From CAZBBC01 sp964489835 (lineage in GTDB: Bacteria > Calditrichota > Calditrichia > JAJRVZ01), in NCBI GenBank assembly GCA_964489835.1, contig CAZBBC010000043.1, positions 1 through 29,879 on the forward strand: 29,879 bases of DNA. The letters are read 5' to 3'. Positions 7,353 through 15,721 of the stretch are shown piece by piece; within the stretch, counting starts at the first letter, position 1, and each line of letters opens with the position of its first letter. The notes beneath the pieces were generated by a model that made no database searches, was not told the DNA's origin, and saw only the letters and a program-made list of their open reading frames with translations. Made by a program: the position numbers and the translations under genes.

Positions 7353-8981
7353 TCAATAATTCACAAGTTCCTCAGCGGCGGATGGATGGAGCATATTCTC
7401 CATACGCAAGAATAGTTTACGCGCTTCACTATATTGATTATCATATAACAACAACACCTGATAATACTTGTCAGATCCCCAAAATACCCGGGCAATTTCT
7501 GCTTTTAATCTCGATTTGAAATATTCGCTATTTTGACGAAAATCCAAATGGCTAAAGACAATCTCTTTTTGCAGAGCCAGTTCCTCTAATTCGTTAAGAA
7601 GCGAATATTCTATCTGGAAAGCATCCAGATACTCCTGCATAGAATAATTGAAATGCTTACTGTTGTTGACATAATGTGAAGCAACCTCAAAAAACAGCCT
7701 TTTCTGAAAGAACTTCTGTGTAAGCGAGGGTACTTTATCTCCCGAAATATATTTAACATTCACATCAGGTGTTATACCTCCACCGCCATATACTTTTCTT
7801 CCCGCTGTTGTATAAAAAATCGGGCGCTCTTCGGTGCTGTCGGTTTCTGCATTACTGGTTATACTGTCTATCAGGGTGGAATAGTATTGATCGAGTTCTT
7901 TTCCTTCATAGGGGCGTTGAATTAATCGTCCACTCGGTGTGTAATACTTGGATATTGTTAATCTTAACCGTGATTCATCATTTAGCAGAAATTCCCGCTG
8001 TACCAATCCTTTTCCGAAACTGGTAGTCCCGACAATTAATCCACGATCATAATCCTGAATCGCTCCGGCCACTATCTCGGAGGCCGAAGCAGAAGCATTG
8101 TTGATAAGAAGGATGAGAGGAATATCATAAACTTTTTGTTTACTGAAAGTATCGGTAAAAAATTCTTCGTTAAATTCTGAGAGACGGCCTTCCGTGTATA
8201 CCACTTTCTGATGTCCATCAATAAATCTCGAAGCCAGTTTGACTGCCTGGTCCAGATATCCTCCTGCATTCCACCTTAGATCAAGTATCAGTCTTTTCAT
8301 GCCCTGACTGCTTAATTCTTCAAGAGCTGTATCAAACTCTTCCTCGGTGATTTTCGCAAAGCGCCCAAGTGAAATATACCCGGTACTGTCACTGTTTAGA
8401 AATGAGGTATTTATTGTATAAATAGGGATATCGTCACGGATAATGGTGAATTCAATCGGTTCATCCACACCTTCCCGCATGACTGTTATATCGACAGATG
8501 TCCCTTTGGGACCTTTAAGTTTCTTGGGAACTTCATTGCTGGAAATGCCAATGGAAGATACACCATTGATCGAAATTATTTTATCTCCTGGTAAAAGACC
8601 CAACTCATCTGAAGGTGACCCCGGTATGGGTGTAATCACTGTCAGATACCCATCAATTACATCAAAATGAATACCGATACCTTGATATTGCCCCTGAAAA
8701 TTCTCTTCATTTAATTTTGCTTCCTGTGAAGAAATATATACGGAATGAGGATCTAATTCAGACAACAGTCCATCAATGGCACCCATCATCGCTTTGTTCC
8801 ACTGCACATCATCTACATAAAAAGTAGATACATAACTGACAATCTCATTAAATTTTTCAAGATTTTGTGATTCATTCTTTCCATCAAAAGGAGACCCAAG
8901 GCGTTGTTTGATCCTTGATCCAACAAACGAAAGAATCAAAATAGCACCAACCAATATTATAAGAGAATTTGTTTTACGCAT
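7353..8981 (-). CDS. S41-family C-terminal processing protease (CtpA/Prc type)
   Basis: A 542-residue serine protease. An N-terminal signal anchor (about 6-21) exports it. A PDZ domain spans about 95-180, with LGLLPGDKIISING. The tail-specific protease core spans about 195-415. Catalytic residues are S299 in NNASASASE and K324 in SFGKG, 25 residues apart as in Prc. The roughly 125-residue C-terminal region is helical and charged, as in many S41 proteins. It probably trims or degrades periplasmic proteins. The ATG has a TAGGA Shine-Dalgarno. It stands alone: 227 bp separate it from exbB, which has its own promoter, and a 347-bp repeat-filled gap lies upstream. Physiological substrates are unknown. 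Confidence 0.92.
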   Translation of the reverse strand: MRKTNSLIILVGAILILSFVGSRIKQRLGSPFDGKNESQNLEKFNEIVSYVSTFYVDDVQWNKAMMGAIDGLLSELDPHSVYISSQEAKLNEENFQGQYQGIGIHFDVIDGYLTVITPIPGSPSDELGLLPGDKIISINGVSSIGISSNEVPKKLKGPKGTSVDITVMREGVDEPIEFTIIRDDIPIYTINTSFLNSDSTGYISLGRFAKITEEEFDTALEELSSQGMKRLILDLRWNAGGYLDQAVKLASRFIDGHQKVVYTEGRLSEFNEEFFTDTFSKQKVYDIPLILLINNASASASEIVAGAIQDYDRGLIVGTTSFGKGLVQREFLLNDESRLRLTISKYYTPSGRLIQRPYEGKELDQYYSTLIDSITSNAETDSTEERPIFYTTAGRKVYGGGGITPDVNVKYISGDKVPSLTQKFFQKRLFFEVASHYVNNSKHFNYSMQEYLDAFQIEYSLLNELEELALQKEIVFSHLDFRQNSEYFKSRLKAEIARVFWGSDKYYQVLLLYDNQYSEARKLFLRMENMLHPSAAEELVNY

Positions 8982-9042
8982 ATTTTCCTACCCCTGGCAA
9001 TAACTGACAACTTATTGATACTTTGCGTTATGTTACTACCGC

Positions 9043-9134
9043 CAAAAACTTTGTTATTTTAGTCACTTGCAGTTTACTGCGCTATACTATTGTTCCAAAA
9101 AACTTTGTTTTTTTAGCAAAGTTTTTCTAACAGG
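9043..9134. repeat. Composite intergenic repeat, copy 1 (CAAAAACTTTG block)
   Basis: It shares ordered words with 15148-15293: CAAAAACTTTGTTAT, then ACTTGC(A/G)GTTTAC, then CTATTGT, then AAAAAACTTTGTTTTTTT. The internal GCAGT-TT-ACTGC hairpin (9069-9080) corresponds to GCGGT-TT-ACCGC in copy 2. A second stem pairs 9098-9107 with 9117-9126. It begins about 60 bp upstream of the S41 start, a position like that of copy 2 in front of the MFS gene. Confidence 0.75.
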
Positions 9135-9283
9135 AATTATTCATTTCTCGCCCGTCTTCGCCGGGCAGGCATCGGCACAGCGATATTTATAGAACACGGA
9201 TGACGCAGATTAAACTGATTTGCACGGATTAAAACTAAAATAAAAATAATTTTTTAAGTGAAATCCGTGGACATTTTTTTTCT

Positions 9284-9318
9284 TTGTTTGCAGCATCGCT
9301 GCGGTATGAATAGATCAG
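9284..9318. repeat. GCAGC-hairpin repeat, copy c
   Basis: TTTGTTTGCAGC, loop ATC, GCTGCGGTATGAATAGATCA; the stem is 9290-9294 with 9298-9302. It is preceded by AAATCCGTGGAC and a T-rich run, the same order as in copies d and f. Confidence 0.75.
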
Positions 9319-9328
9319 ACCAAGTGAA

Positions 9329-11470
9329 TCAGTCCTTTATGACCGAAAGGTTTTGGGTAATCGATACCCGCCATTTTTTATTCAATGTGATCTTCCAATT
9401 CGGGTACACGACGGAACTTTGATAGACTTTTTCAAATCCTGCTTCTGATTGGGATATGGTTTCAACAGGAAAACGCCAGATATCACTTTCTTGATCAATA
9501 TTGAGCTGTATATCTAACTTGCGCCAAAGGTCCTTCATTCCAATGAATTTTGAATTCTCCAATATTCCGGTAGAATTTAAATATTTTTCTTTTAATACAC
9601 CATTCCGGGAATAATAAAACCTATCTTCCGCATGTCCGGCTTGCAAACCATAATTCAATTCAATACCAAACCACAAATCAATCGGATTCCCCGTCATATT
9701 AGACAATGTATACTCTGAGACAATCTTACCCTCATGATTATACAAGAAAAACTTTTTGACTAATTTAACCGGTTTAAAATCGCCCCGATACCCTACCGTT
9801 CCCATGCGTTGTAAAATCAGTGTAACTTTCTCTTTTGACAACGTCTTTTTTATCAATTCGTACGGTTTATTAAAAAAATCCCCTCCTTCTTCATGCTGAG
9901 ATGAGGCAAAAGATTCTAGGGTTGTATTACTTTTAATAAAATGATCGATGTAAGATTTCCGCTCATAAAAATCATAATGCAAATGAGATAAAAGACCGGG
10001 TTCCTTGGCCAGAACCAGATCATGAATACTGACAGATTGTCCGGCTTCCGCATCATAACCCTCGACCACAGCATCTTTAAGTTTCTGGTGATAACCCTCT
10101 TTACGTCGTGTCATTGTATCTAACAGATTCTTAGCTAAGGGTTTATAATCCAGGGCATACATCATGCCTCCACGATGGGGGCTCAAATAGGCATTATAGA
10201 GATTAGATTCGACGATAATTTCCGGAAATCCGTCCACATTAATATCACTTAATTCAACCGAAGGAAAATGTTTTTCTGCAGCTTCATCAGCAATAGATTC
10301 CGCCCTGATTAAGTTTTGATAGATTGCATCCCGCAAGTGACTTAAATAGACACCACCAAAAACACCATGCCAGTATGGACAATTACACTGGCCGGCCCAG
10401 AGATGAGAGAAGCCCTGCCGGGCTTCTCGCCGCTTCGCTTCCGGTAAATTCCATAATTTCTCACTAACACGCAGCATTTTTTTATGCATATCATTTACTT
10501 CGGAATATTTAGCCAAAAAGTTTCGCCAGAATCCTCCTCTTACAAAAACCTGTACTTCCTCATAAAAATCTTGAGTTTTCAGAAACTTTTCAAAATCCTC
10601 ATAAGCCTGGAATGATTCCGGGAACAAAGCCCAATGCATCATTTCAGCATAGGAAGCGGCGGGCAGATATATCTTACCAATTGGTTGTACGAGATCTATT
10701 GCATTCTTGAAATGAATCATATTAATCCAGGAACTATTTTTTTCCAATGCCTGAAAAAATCTTTCCAACCATTTTTGATTATACACATGGTCATAAGTAT
10801 TTGGCCATGAACCAAATTTTTCCCCATCATCCGCGAATACGACAATATTTTGCCCATCTTCAGTCGCTAAAAAGCGCAGGTAATCTATGGTAGCCTGGGG
10901 ATCCTCGAATGGGATCGTATAACGCAGTTTTTTACTAATGGGAAAAAGTATTGTAGAATTTCCCAAATCTTCAGTGATGTAATACCCGTTCAATTGATCA
11001 TCCGACAAACCAGCATACTTAAAATGCGTGTCATCAGTAATGGTATACTTTACTCCTGCTCTCTTGAGTGATGTCGGCAGGGTCGGCTCCCATACTCTTT
11101 CCGCTAACCACATTCCCTGCGGGTTATATTCAAAAGTTTTCTGAATTCTCTCCGTTAACATTTTTATTTGACCAACCCGATCCTCTTCCGGTATAATACT
11201 CAGGATCGGTTCATAATAGGCACCGGTCATAACCTCTAACTGTCCCCGGTCGACCATTTTTTTTATTTTATGAATCATATCAGGATGGTTGTTCTCAATC
11301 CAATCCAACAAGATACCGCTGAAATGAATGGTCAGGTTTATCGATGGAAACTTATCCAGGACTGCTAGAAACGGTAAATATGATTTTTCGTAGGCCTCCT
11401 GAAAAACAAAATCGAAATTCCCAACAGGTTGATGATTATGTATACCAAACAGAAAATTAACGCGTTTCAT
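9329..11470 (-). CDS. GH57 4-alpha-glucanotransferase / alpha-amylase-type enzyme
   Basis: A 713-residue glycoside hydrolase family 57 protein. Conserved regions are visible in order: HNHQP (11-15), GQLEVMTGAYYEP, MWLAERVWEP with the nucleophile Glu at 124, and FADDGEKFGSWP with the acid/base Asp at 215. These match Glu123 and Asp214 of Thermococcus litoralis 4-alpha-glucanotransferase almost exactly in position. The beta-rich C-terminal half (about 380-713) fits the DUF1925/DUF1926 regions of that subfamily. There is no signal peptide, so it should be cytoplasmic, remodelling maltodextrin or glycogen. A TTG at 11503 would extend the frame, but ATG 11470 lies 1 bp after the agmatinase stop and is preferred. 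Amylase and transferase activity cannot be told apart by eye. Confidence 0.9.
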   Translation of the reverse strand: MKRVNFLFGIHNHQPVGNFDFVFQEAYEKSYLPFLAVLDKFPSINLTIHFSGILLDWIENNHPDMIHKIKKMVDRGQLEVMTGAYYEPILSIIPEEDRVGQIKMLTERIQKTFEYNPQGMWLAERVWEPTLPTSLKRAGVKYTITDDTHFKYAGLSDDQLNGYYITEDLGNSTILFPISKKLRYTIPFEDPQATIDYLRFLATEDGQNIVVFADDGEKFGSWPNTYDHVYNQKWLERFFQALEKNSSWINMIHFKNAIDLVQPIGKIYLPAASYAEMMHWALFPESFQAYEDFEKFLKTQDFYEEVQVFVRGGFWRNFLAKYSEVNDMHKKMLRVSEKLWNLPEAKRREARQGFSHLWAGQCNCPYWHGVFGGVYLSHLRDAIYQNLIRAESIADEAAEKHFPSVELSDINVDGFPEIIVESNLYNAYLSPHRGGMMYALDYKPLAKNLLDTMTRRKEGYHQKLKDAVVEGYDAEAGQSVSIHDLVLAKEPGLLSHLHYDFYERKSYIDHFIKSNTTLESFASSQHEEGGDFFNKPYELIKKTLSKEKVTLILQRMGTVGYRGDFKPVKLVKKFFLYNHEGKIVSEYTLSNMTGNPIDLWFGIELNYGLQAGHAEDRFYYSRNGVLKEKYLNSTGILENSKFIGMKDLWRKLDIQLNIDQESDIWRFPVETISQSEAGFEKVYQSSVVYPNWKITLNKKWRVSITQNLSVIKD

Positions 11471-11471
11471 T

Positions 11472-12332
11472 TTACTTCTCTTTTCGATAGAACTTATAAC
11501 CAATCAGTTTATATATCAGTTTTGCCAGAAAAAAATCCGGGTGATTTAAATTTTTTATCGGACTCAATTCGACAACATCCAATCCTACAATATTTTTAGT
11601 TTCAAACAATTGTTTAAGGAATGATAATGTTTCATACCAAAAGAAACCACCGGGTTCCGGTGTTCCTACACTGGGCATGATCGAGGGATCAAAAAAATCT
11701 GCATCGATAGTTATATAGACATTCTCGCCTAAGTAGTCGAGGATATTAATCGGGAATTTACCATGTTGTAACTCATGTGCGTAGTAGATCCGGATATCAT
11801 TTTCTTTGATAAATTCTCTTTCTTCAATGCACTGAGAGCGGATACCTAAACTGACAATACTTTTATTCCTTTCCCAGATTCGTCTCATGACACAGGCGTG
11901 GCTATACTTTGACCCTTCATACAGGTCTCTCATATCTGAATGTGCATCGAGCTGGAGGACTGAAATATCCGGGTACTTTTTATAAAAAGCCTCATGAGCC
12001 GGATAAGAGATCGAGTGTTCACCACCGAGAATAACGAGGAATTTAGATTGTGTCAGGTAAGACGATACAACCTGTTCAATCACCTTAACCCATGCATCGG
12101 ATGTGTTTTTACCTTTAACTGCAGGTGCCGTATAAATGCCTGATTTCCAAACTTCAAAATCCAGCTCTTCATCATAAAATTCCAAATATGGAGAAGCCCT
12201 AAGAATAGATTCCGGTCCATTGGCTGTACCAGTACCATAGCTGGTTGAATATTCAACAGGTACAGGAATGATAGCCGTCTGTGCGTCGTCAATATTTTCG
12301 ACACTATTTTCAATACCTAAAAATCTGTTCAT
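11472..12332 (-). CDS. speB: Agmatinase (arginase/ureohydrolase family)
   Basis: A 286-residue ureohydrolase. The di-manganese ligands are present: H106 in GGEHS, D129, H131 and D133 in LDAHSDM, and D210 and D212 in TIDADFFDP. SVGTPEPGG (221-229) is the loop typical of agmatinases. It should hydrolyse agmatine to putrescine and urea in the cytosol. Its ATG overlaps the stop of the pyruvoyl arginine decarboxylase gene (ATGA), which makes agmatine the obvious substrate. A related ureohydrolase such as arginase or guanidinobutyrase is possible from sequence alone but less likely in this context. Confidence 0.92.
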   Translation of the reverse strand: MNRFLGIENSVENIDDAQTAIIPVPVEYSTSYGTGTANGPESILRASPYLEFYDEELDFEVWKSGIYTAPAVKGKNTSDAWVKVIEQVVSSYLTQSKFLVILGGEHSISYPAHEAFYKKYPDISVLQLDAHSDMRDLYEGSKYSHACVMRRIWERNKSIVSLGIRSQCIEEREFIKENDIRIYYAHELQHGKFPINILDYLGENVYITIDADFFDPSIMPSVGTPEPGGFFWYETLSFLKQLFETKNIVGLDVVELSPIKNLNHPDFFLAKLIYKLIGYKFYRKEK

Positions 12333-12874
12333 GGTATCAAAACGGCCGCGCTAAGGACAGTGGTCCATAATCCGGTTTTGTCCCCCCTGGCGGATTGGGT
12401 TATATTTCGGCTTAAAAAAATTTTCCCGCTAATTTTCCATAGTTGTCTTTTTTCGTCCCAGCTACTGTCGGAGTCAAAGGGAACCCCGAGAATAGTTGCC
12501 AGCATTTCTGCAGCTAAATCCTCAGCGTAATCACCGGCAATGGCAGCTGATTGGCCAAAACTGTGATGTTCACTCAGGTAGCCATATAATTTGGTATTTT
12601 TTGGTTTTGCTAATCCGATGGATGCTGCAATCAGGCGATTAGGTTCATTGGTTGAATTTTTGCTCATCACAACATGCAAGATCTGCCCGGCTTTCATTTT
12701 CACAATACCTTGTTCTTTGGAAATTATTTTACAGTCGGGTGGGTAAATACTGGAGACTGAAACTAAATTATAGGCAGCAATTTGTGCATTACGTAGAGCT
12801 CCCTCAAAGCTCGATAATTTTTCTTTATGTCTTCCAACACCTTTTGTTAAAAATAACTTTGTAGGTACATACAA
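12329..12874 (-). CDS. Pyruvoyl-dependent arginine decarboxylase
   Basis: A 181-residue PvlArgDC-family protein. The self-cleavage site SVSSIYPP is at 39-46. Cleavage between S41 and S42 would give the beta chain and an alpha chain carrying an N-terminal pyruvoyl group, as known for the Methanocaldococcus jannaschii enzyme. It decarboxylates arginine to agmatine without pyridoxal phosphate. The start is TTG, supported by a very strong Shine-Dalgarno (GGGAGGG, 7 nt). It is translationally coupled to agmatinase (4-bp overlap), giving a two-step arginine to putrescine route. The family is best known from archaea and chlamydiae, with scattered bacterial members. It could serve polyamine synthesis or acid/arginine-related stress; the agmatinase favours polyamines. 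Confidence 0.93.
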   Translation of the reverse strand: MYVPTKLFLTKGVGRHKEKLSSFEGALRNAQIAAYNLVSVSSIYPPDCKIISKEQGIVKMKAGQILHVVMSKNSTNEPNRLIAASIGLAKPKNTKLYGYLSEHHSFGQSAAIAGDYAEDLAAEMLATILGVPFDSDSSWDEKRQLWKISGKIFLSRNITQSARGDKTGLWTTVLSAAVLIP

Positions 12875-12888
12875 TTTAATACCCTCCC
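12875..12888 (-). promoter_or_regulatory. Shine-Dalgarno fixing the TTG start of arginine decarboxylase
   Basis: GGGAGGG on the minus strand (12882-12888) stands 7 nt before TTG (12872-12874). No in-frame ATG exists before the conserved N-terminus, so TTG is the start. Confidence 0.75.
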
Positions 12889-12889
12889 A

Positions 12890-13789
12890 CTAATTAAGAT
12901 TTTCCTGTTCCCATTCTTTGTAGATTCTCCTGTTTCGGATTTTTTTTATTATAAATACAAACATGATAATGACTACCAGTAATATCCAGAACAAATTCTC
13001 GAACTGAAGGAAGGCCATCCAGCGATAGTGACGCTTCAGATAATCATACCAATCAATCTCGAATTCGATGAAATCATAGCCGAGGTGTTTCTGCATCACC
13101 TGGTCAATATTATTGACATGAGAGAAGTCTCTGATGATATCCGCTATCGTTTTCTCCCCATGCCTGCCAACGATGAACTGGACGGCAAGAAATGATTCTA
13201 TGTAGGCCAGCTCTGCCTGAGCGTTTGCAAATTTCAATACGGTATCGATAGCCGTGAGGTCTGTCAAATTTCCAACCGATAGGGCATTGCCAATGTTAAT
13301 ACTCTCCTGCCATGAAATTGTTTTGCCGCTTAAATACATTGCCGTACCCTCGTTTAACCAAACGGGCAGGGCATTGTTTTTTACAATCTCCCCAATGTAA
13401 AAATGCACTATTTCATGGGAAAGCGTCTCCCGGTATTTCAACGGATCGTAATACCCACCCGGTTTAAGTATAATCGCTCGCCTTCGCATAAATGCAACAC
13501 CACCGCTCCATTCCGGAATTTCAGGCGGATTATATTTCCTGTATTCCTCATCTGAAGAAGCCAGATAAATATCAATAGTATCTTTAAGGCGATAGTTAAA
13601 AAAACTTTCGCATTTCAATTTAATCTCTCCTGCGAAAAATACTAATTGATTTACGATCAGACTATCAGACAAATCCGCGTGAAATTTAAAGAGTTCTGCG
13701 TTTTTTTGAAAAGGAATATTCGCAGAGAGATTGCAAACAAATAAAAAAATAAAGATCATTAATTTATCTGTTTTTATATAAGTTAACAA
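12890..13789 (-). CDS. Membrane-anchored HExxH metallopeptidase (peptidase MA-like)
   Basis: A 299-residue predicted zinc peptidase. An N-terminal signal peptide (hydrophobic core about 10-22) exports it. The zinc motif HEIVH is at 125-129, with E147 in PVWLNEGTAMYL as the third ligand, the gluzincin arrangement of peptidase MA-like proteins. A C-terminal transmembrane helix (about 264-284) and a basic tail follow, so the catalytic domain should face the periplasm. The start is TTG with AGGA 7 nt upstream; the later ATG (M11) has no ribosome site and would strip the charged n-region. It lies 13 bp after the MFS gene and 15 bp before the arginine decarboxylase gene. The substrate is unknown, and its link to polyamine genes may be only operonic. 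Confidence 0.8.
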   Translation of the reverse strand: MLTYIKTDKLMIFIFLFVCNLSANIPFQKNAELFKFHADLSDSLIVNQLVFFAGEIKLKCESFFNYRLKDTIDIYLASSDEEYRKYNPPEIPEWSGGVAFMRRRAIILKPGGYYDPLKYRETLSHEIVHFYIGEIVKNNALPVWLNEGTAMYLSGKTISWQESINIGNALSVGNLTDLTAIDTVLKFANAQAELAYIESFLAVQFIVGRHGEKTIADIIRDFSHVNNIDQVMQKHLGYDFIEFEIDWYDYLKRHYRWMAFLQFENLFWILLVVIIMFVFIIKKIRNRRIYKEWEQENLN

Positions 13790-13800
13790 GGCTATTTCCT
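13787..13800 (-). promoter_or_regulatory. Shine-Dalgarno fixing the TTG start of the HExxH peptidase
   Basis: AGGA on the minus strand (13797-13800) is 7 nt upstream of TTG (13787-13789). The nearest ATG (13757-13759) lacks any ribosome-binding sequence, so the TTG start is preferred. Confidence 0.6.
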
Positions 13801-13802
13801 AA

Positions 13803-15101
13803 TTATTCACTGACATCGGCCATCCTTGCTGCCTCGATACCTTCACTCATCCGTACCTTCTCCAATATAAACATTCCACCAACAAAGAAAACAATCAAGG
13901 AAACGATACTCAAGCGGCTAGAACCGGTAAACTGGGCGATAACACCAAACAGTGCCGGGCCGAGTATACCTGAGAATTTTTGGCTGACATCAAACAGACC
14001 GAAAAATTCAGCTGATTTTTTTTTAGGTGTCATTTTACCAAACATCGAGCGGCTTAATGCCTGGGTACCGCCCTGGACCATCCCTACGGCGATGGCAAGT
14101 ATCCAGAAATGCCTGGCTGTCTGCATAAAATATCCACCAATTGAGATTAAGGTGTAGACAATCAATCCGAGATAAATCGCCCGTTTGACAGTAATCTTAA
14201 GCGCGAGTTTACCAAACAGAATCGTAAATGGAATACCCACCAGTTGAACAGCGAGAATAGCACTTATGAGGTGACTCTGGCCAATGCCAATTTCAGTACC
14301 GAATAATACAGCCATCATCATAATGGTTCCGATACCATCATTATAAAACCAGAATGCAATCAGAAAAAGGAAAGCTTGTTTGAATCTTTTTATTTCTTTA
14401 AAAGTATGCGATAGACGTTTAAAGGCAGTGGATATTGTATTTACATCTCTGGCGCTTTTGGTAACGGTCATTGGTTCCTGGATATTTCGGAACAGGGGAA
14501 TCGAAAATAGTGCCCACCAGCAGGCAACGCTTAACAAAGACAGACGTGTACCCATGGCTGCATCGGGAATTCCAAAAAACTGTGGAGATAATATCATCCC
14601 TAAATTTAAGGCCAGTAATAAACCACCGCCCAGGTAACCCGCGGCATAGCCAAGTGTTGAGACCTGGTCGATTTCATTTTCTCCGGCAATATGTGGCAGA
14701 AGGGAATCATAAAAAACGTTGGCCCCGGACCAGCCGATTCTGCTAAGGATGTAGAAGAGTAATGCCAACAACCAATCACCCTCTTTTATAAAATACATCA
14801 TTGCCGTAACAGCTATTCCTAATATGGCAAAACCGGCTAGAAATTTCAGTTTTGAGCGCCTGTAATCAGCAATTGCACCCAATACCGGAGAGAGAAATGC
14901 TAAAAGGAGCATGGCACTGGTGGTGGCATAAGCCCAATAGCTAATGGCAATATTAGGCGGCAGGGATGCGGCTGCAACTTTGCTATAGTAGGCAGGTAGT
15001 ACAGCAGCAATGACAGTCGTGGCAAAGGCAGAATTTGCCCAATCATAGAGTGTCCAGCTATAGACAGATTTATTATTGGTAAAAGTAAATAGATTTTTCA
15101 T
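13803..15101 (-). CDS. MFS transporter, UMF1/Atg22-like family
   Basis: A 432-residue polytopic membrane protein with about 12 predicted helices. The N-terminal WTLYDWANSAFATTV, the LGAIADYRRSK loop and VFYDSLLPHIA are hallmarks of the UMF1 branch of the major facilitator superfamily (COG2270), which includes the fungal vacuolar effluxer Atg22. A central basic cytoplasmic loop lies near residue 225. It is the first gene of a tight run leading to the HExxH peptidase, arginine decarboxylase, agmatinase and GH57. Atg22 exports amino acids in yeast; the bacterial substrate is unknown, so export of an amino acid or polyamine is only a hypothesis suggested by the neighbours. Confidence 0.88.
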   Translation of the reverse strand: MKNLFTFTNNKSVYSWTLYDWANSAFATTVIAAVLPAYYSKVAAASLPPNIAISYWAYATTSAMLLLAFLSPVLGAIADYRRSKLKFLAGFAILGIAVTAMMYFIKEGDWLLALLFYILSRIGWSGANVFYDSLLPHIAGENEIDQVSTLGYAAGYLGGGLLLALNLGMILSPQFFGIPDAAMGTRLSLLSVACWWALFSIPLFRNIQEPMTVTKSARDVNTISTAFKRLSHTFKEIKRFKQAFLFLIAFWFYNDGIGTIMMMAVLFGTEIGIGQSHLISAILAVQLVGIPFTILFGKLALKITVKRAIYLGLIVYTLISIGGYFMQTARHFWILAIAVGMVQGGTQALSRSMFGKMTPKKKSAEFFGLFDVSQKFSGILGPALFGVIAQFTGSSRLSIVSLIVFFVGGMFILEKVRMSEGIEAARMADVSE

Positions 15102-15147
15102 ACGTGTTTAAGAAGTATTGCCCCAAATATAAGTAGCCTGAATTATT

Positions 15148-15293
15148 ATGTTATTACAGTCAAAAACTTTGTTATCTTCGCAAAGTTATTTTAGGCGCTT
15201 TAGATCACTTTAAACTTTAGAAACTTGCGGTTTACCGCGCCTTGCTATTGTATCAAAAAACTTTGTTTTTTTGCAAAAATTTTACTAGCCGGG
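15148..15293. repeat. Composite intergenic repeat, copy 2 (CAAAAACTTTG block)
   Basis: Same ordered words as 9043-9134, with an extra insertion of roughly 40 bases near 15178-15220. The internal hairpin is GCGGT-TT-ACCGC (15227-15238), against GCAGT-TT-ACTGC in copy 1, so the central pair changes on both sides together. It begins about 50-60 bp upstream of the MFS start. Confidence 0.75.
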
Positions 15294-15400
15294 ATAATTT
15301 ATACCAATATTATCACTTTTAAATTATAAAATCTTTTTTAAAAAAAATTAAAAATAATTTTTAAATAAAATCCGTGTTAATTCGTGTCAGTCAATCACTT

Positions 15401-15539
15401 GCTTGCCCGGCTATGACGGGATCCGGCCTTAGACGGAAGCCTGTTTGCCCGGCCTGCCCGGCCTGCCCGGCGCAGACGTGGCGCAGACGTGGCGCAGACG
15501 TGGCTATGACGGGATCCGGCTTCGACGGATAATCCGTGG
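15401..15539. repeat. GC-rich patch of short tandem repeats
   Basis: The patch contains CGCAGACGTGG three times in tandem (15471-15503) and CCTGCCCGG twice (15453-15470), preceded by the related TTTGCCCGG. GGCTATGACGGGATCCGGC occurs twice (about 15409-15427 and 15502-15520). It ends in GGATAATCCGTGG, also found at 28701-28735. Its GC content is far above the surrounding AT-rich spacer, indicating inserted or slippage-expanded repeat DNA. Confidence 0.8.
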
Positions 15540-15580
15540 TTAATAAATTATTTTTTCTTTTGTCTTTTTTCTTTTGTCTT

Positions 15581-15620
15581 TGATTTGATTGCAGCAATAG
15601 GCTACGGTATGAATAGATCA
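15581..15620. repeat. GCAGC-hairpin repeat, copy d
   Basis: TTTGATTGCAGC, loop AATAG, GCTACGGTATGAATAGATCA. The stem (15591-15595 with 15601-15605) has one mismatch. The right flank GGTATGAATAGATCA is identical to copy c. Confidence 0.7.
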
Positions 15621-15687
15621 GGGTAGTTAAATTAGGCAGCGGGATTTTATTGATACGTCAATGAAGAATTATGAATCATTTAGATAT

Positions 15688-15721
15688 AAAAAAAACCTCC
15701 GCACCAGGAGTGAGGAGGTTT
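15688..15721 (-). terminator. Rho-independent terminator of the GTPase operon
   Basis: AAACCTCC (15693-15700) pairs with GGAGGTTT (15714-15721), with three further pairs inside after one mismatch. On the minus strand a run of about eight T follows. It ends 18 bp after the MglA-like GTPase stop. Confidence 0.88.

Larger units (their letters stand above)
8982..9328. other. Repeat-filled intergenic region upstream of S41 protease
   Basis: No gene is visible in these 347 bases. In order they contain a composite repeat block (9043-9134), a GC-rich hairpin GCCCG-CGGGC (9150-9166), ATCCGTG-type wording on both strands (about 9195-9270) and a GCAGC-hairpin repeat (9284-9318). The S41 promoter must lie in the first part, but no clear hexamers stand out. 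Confidence 0.65.

Noticed and set aside
15471..15503. Tandem 11-bp repeats as a CRISPR array
   Set aside because: The units abut with no spacers, there are only three copies, and no cas genes are in the window.
15391..15597. 68-codon minus-strand open frame in the 15102-15738 spacer
   Set aside because: It is composed of the GC-rich tandem repeats and flanking repeat DNA, giving a repetitive product (AGQAGQ, RLRPDPVIA) with no domain. It is best seen as repeat-derived.
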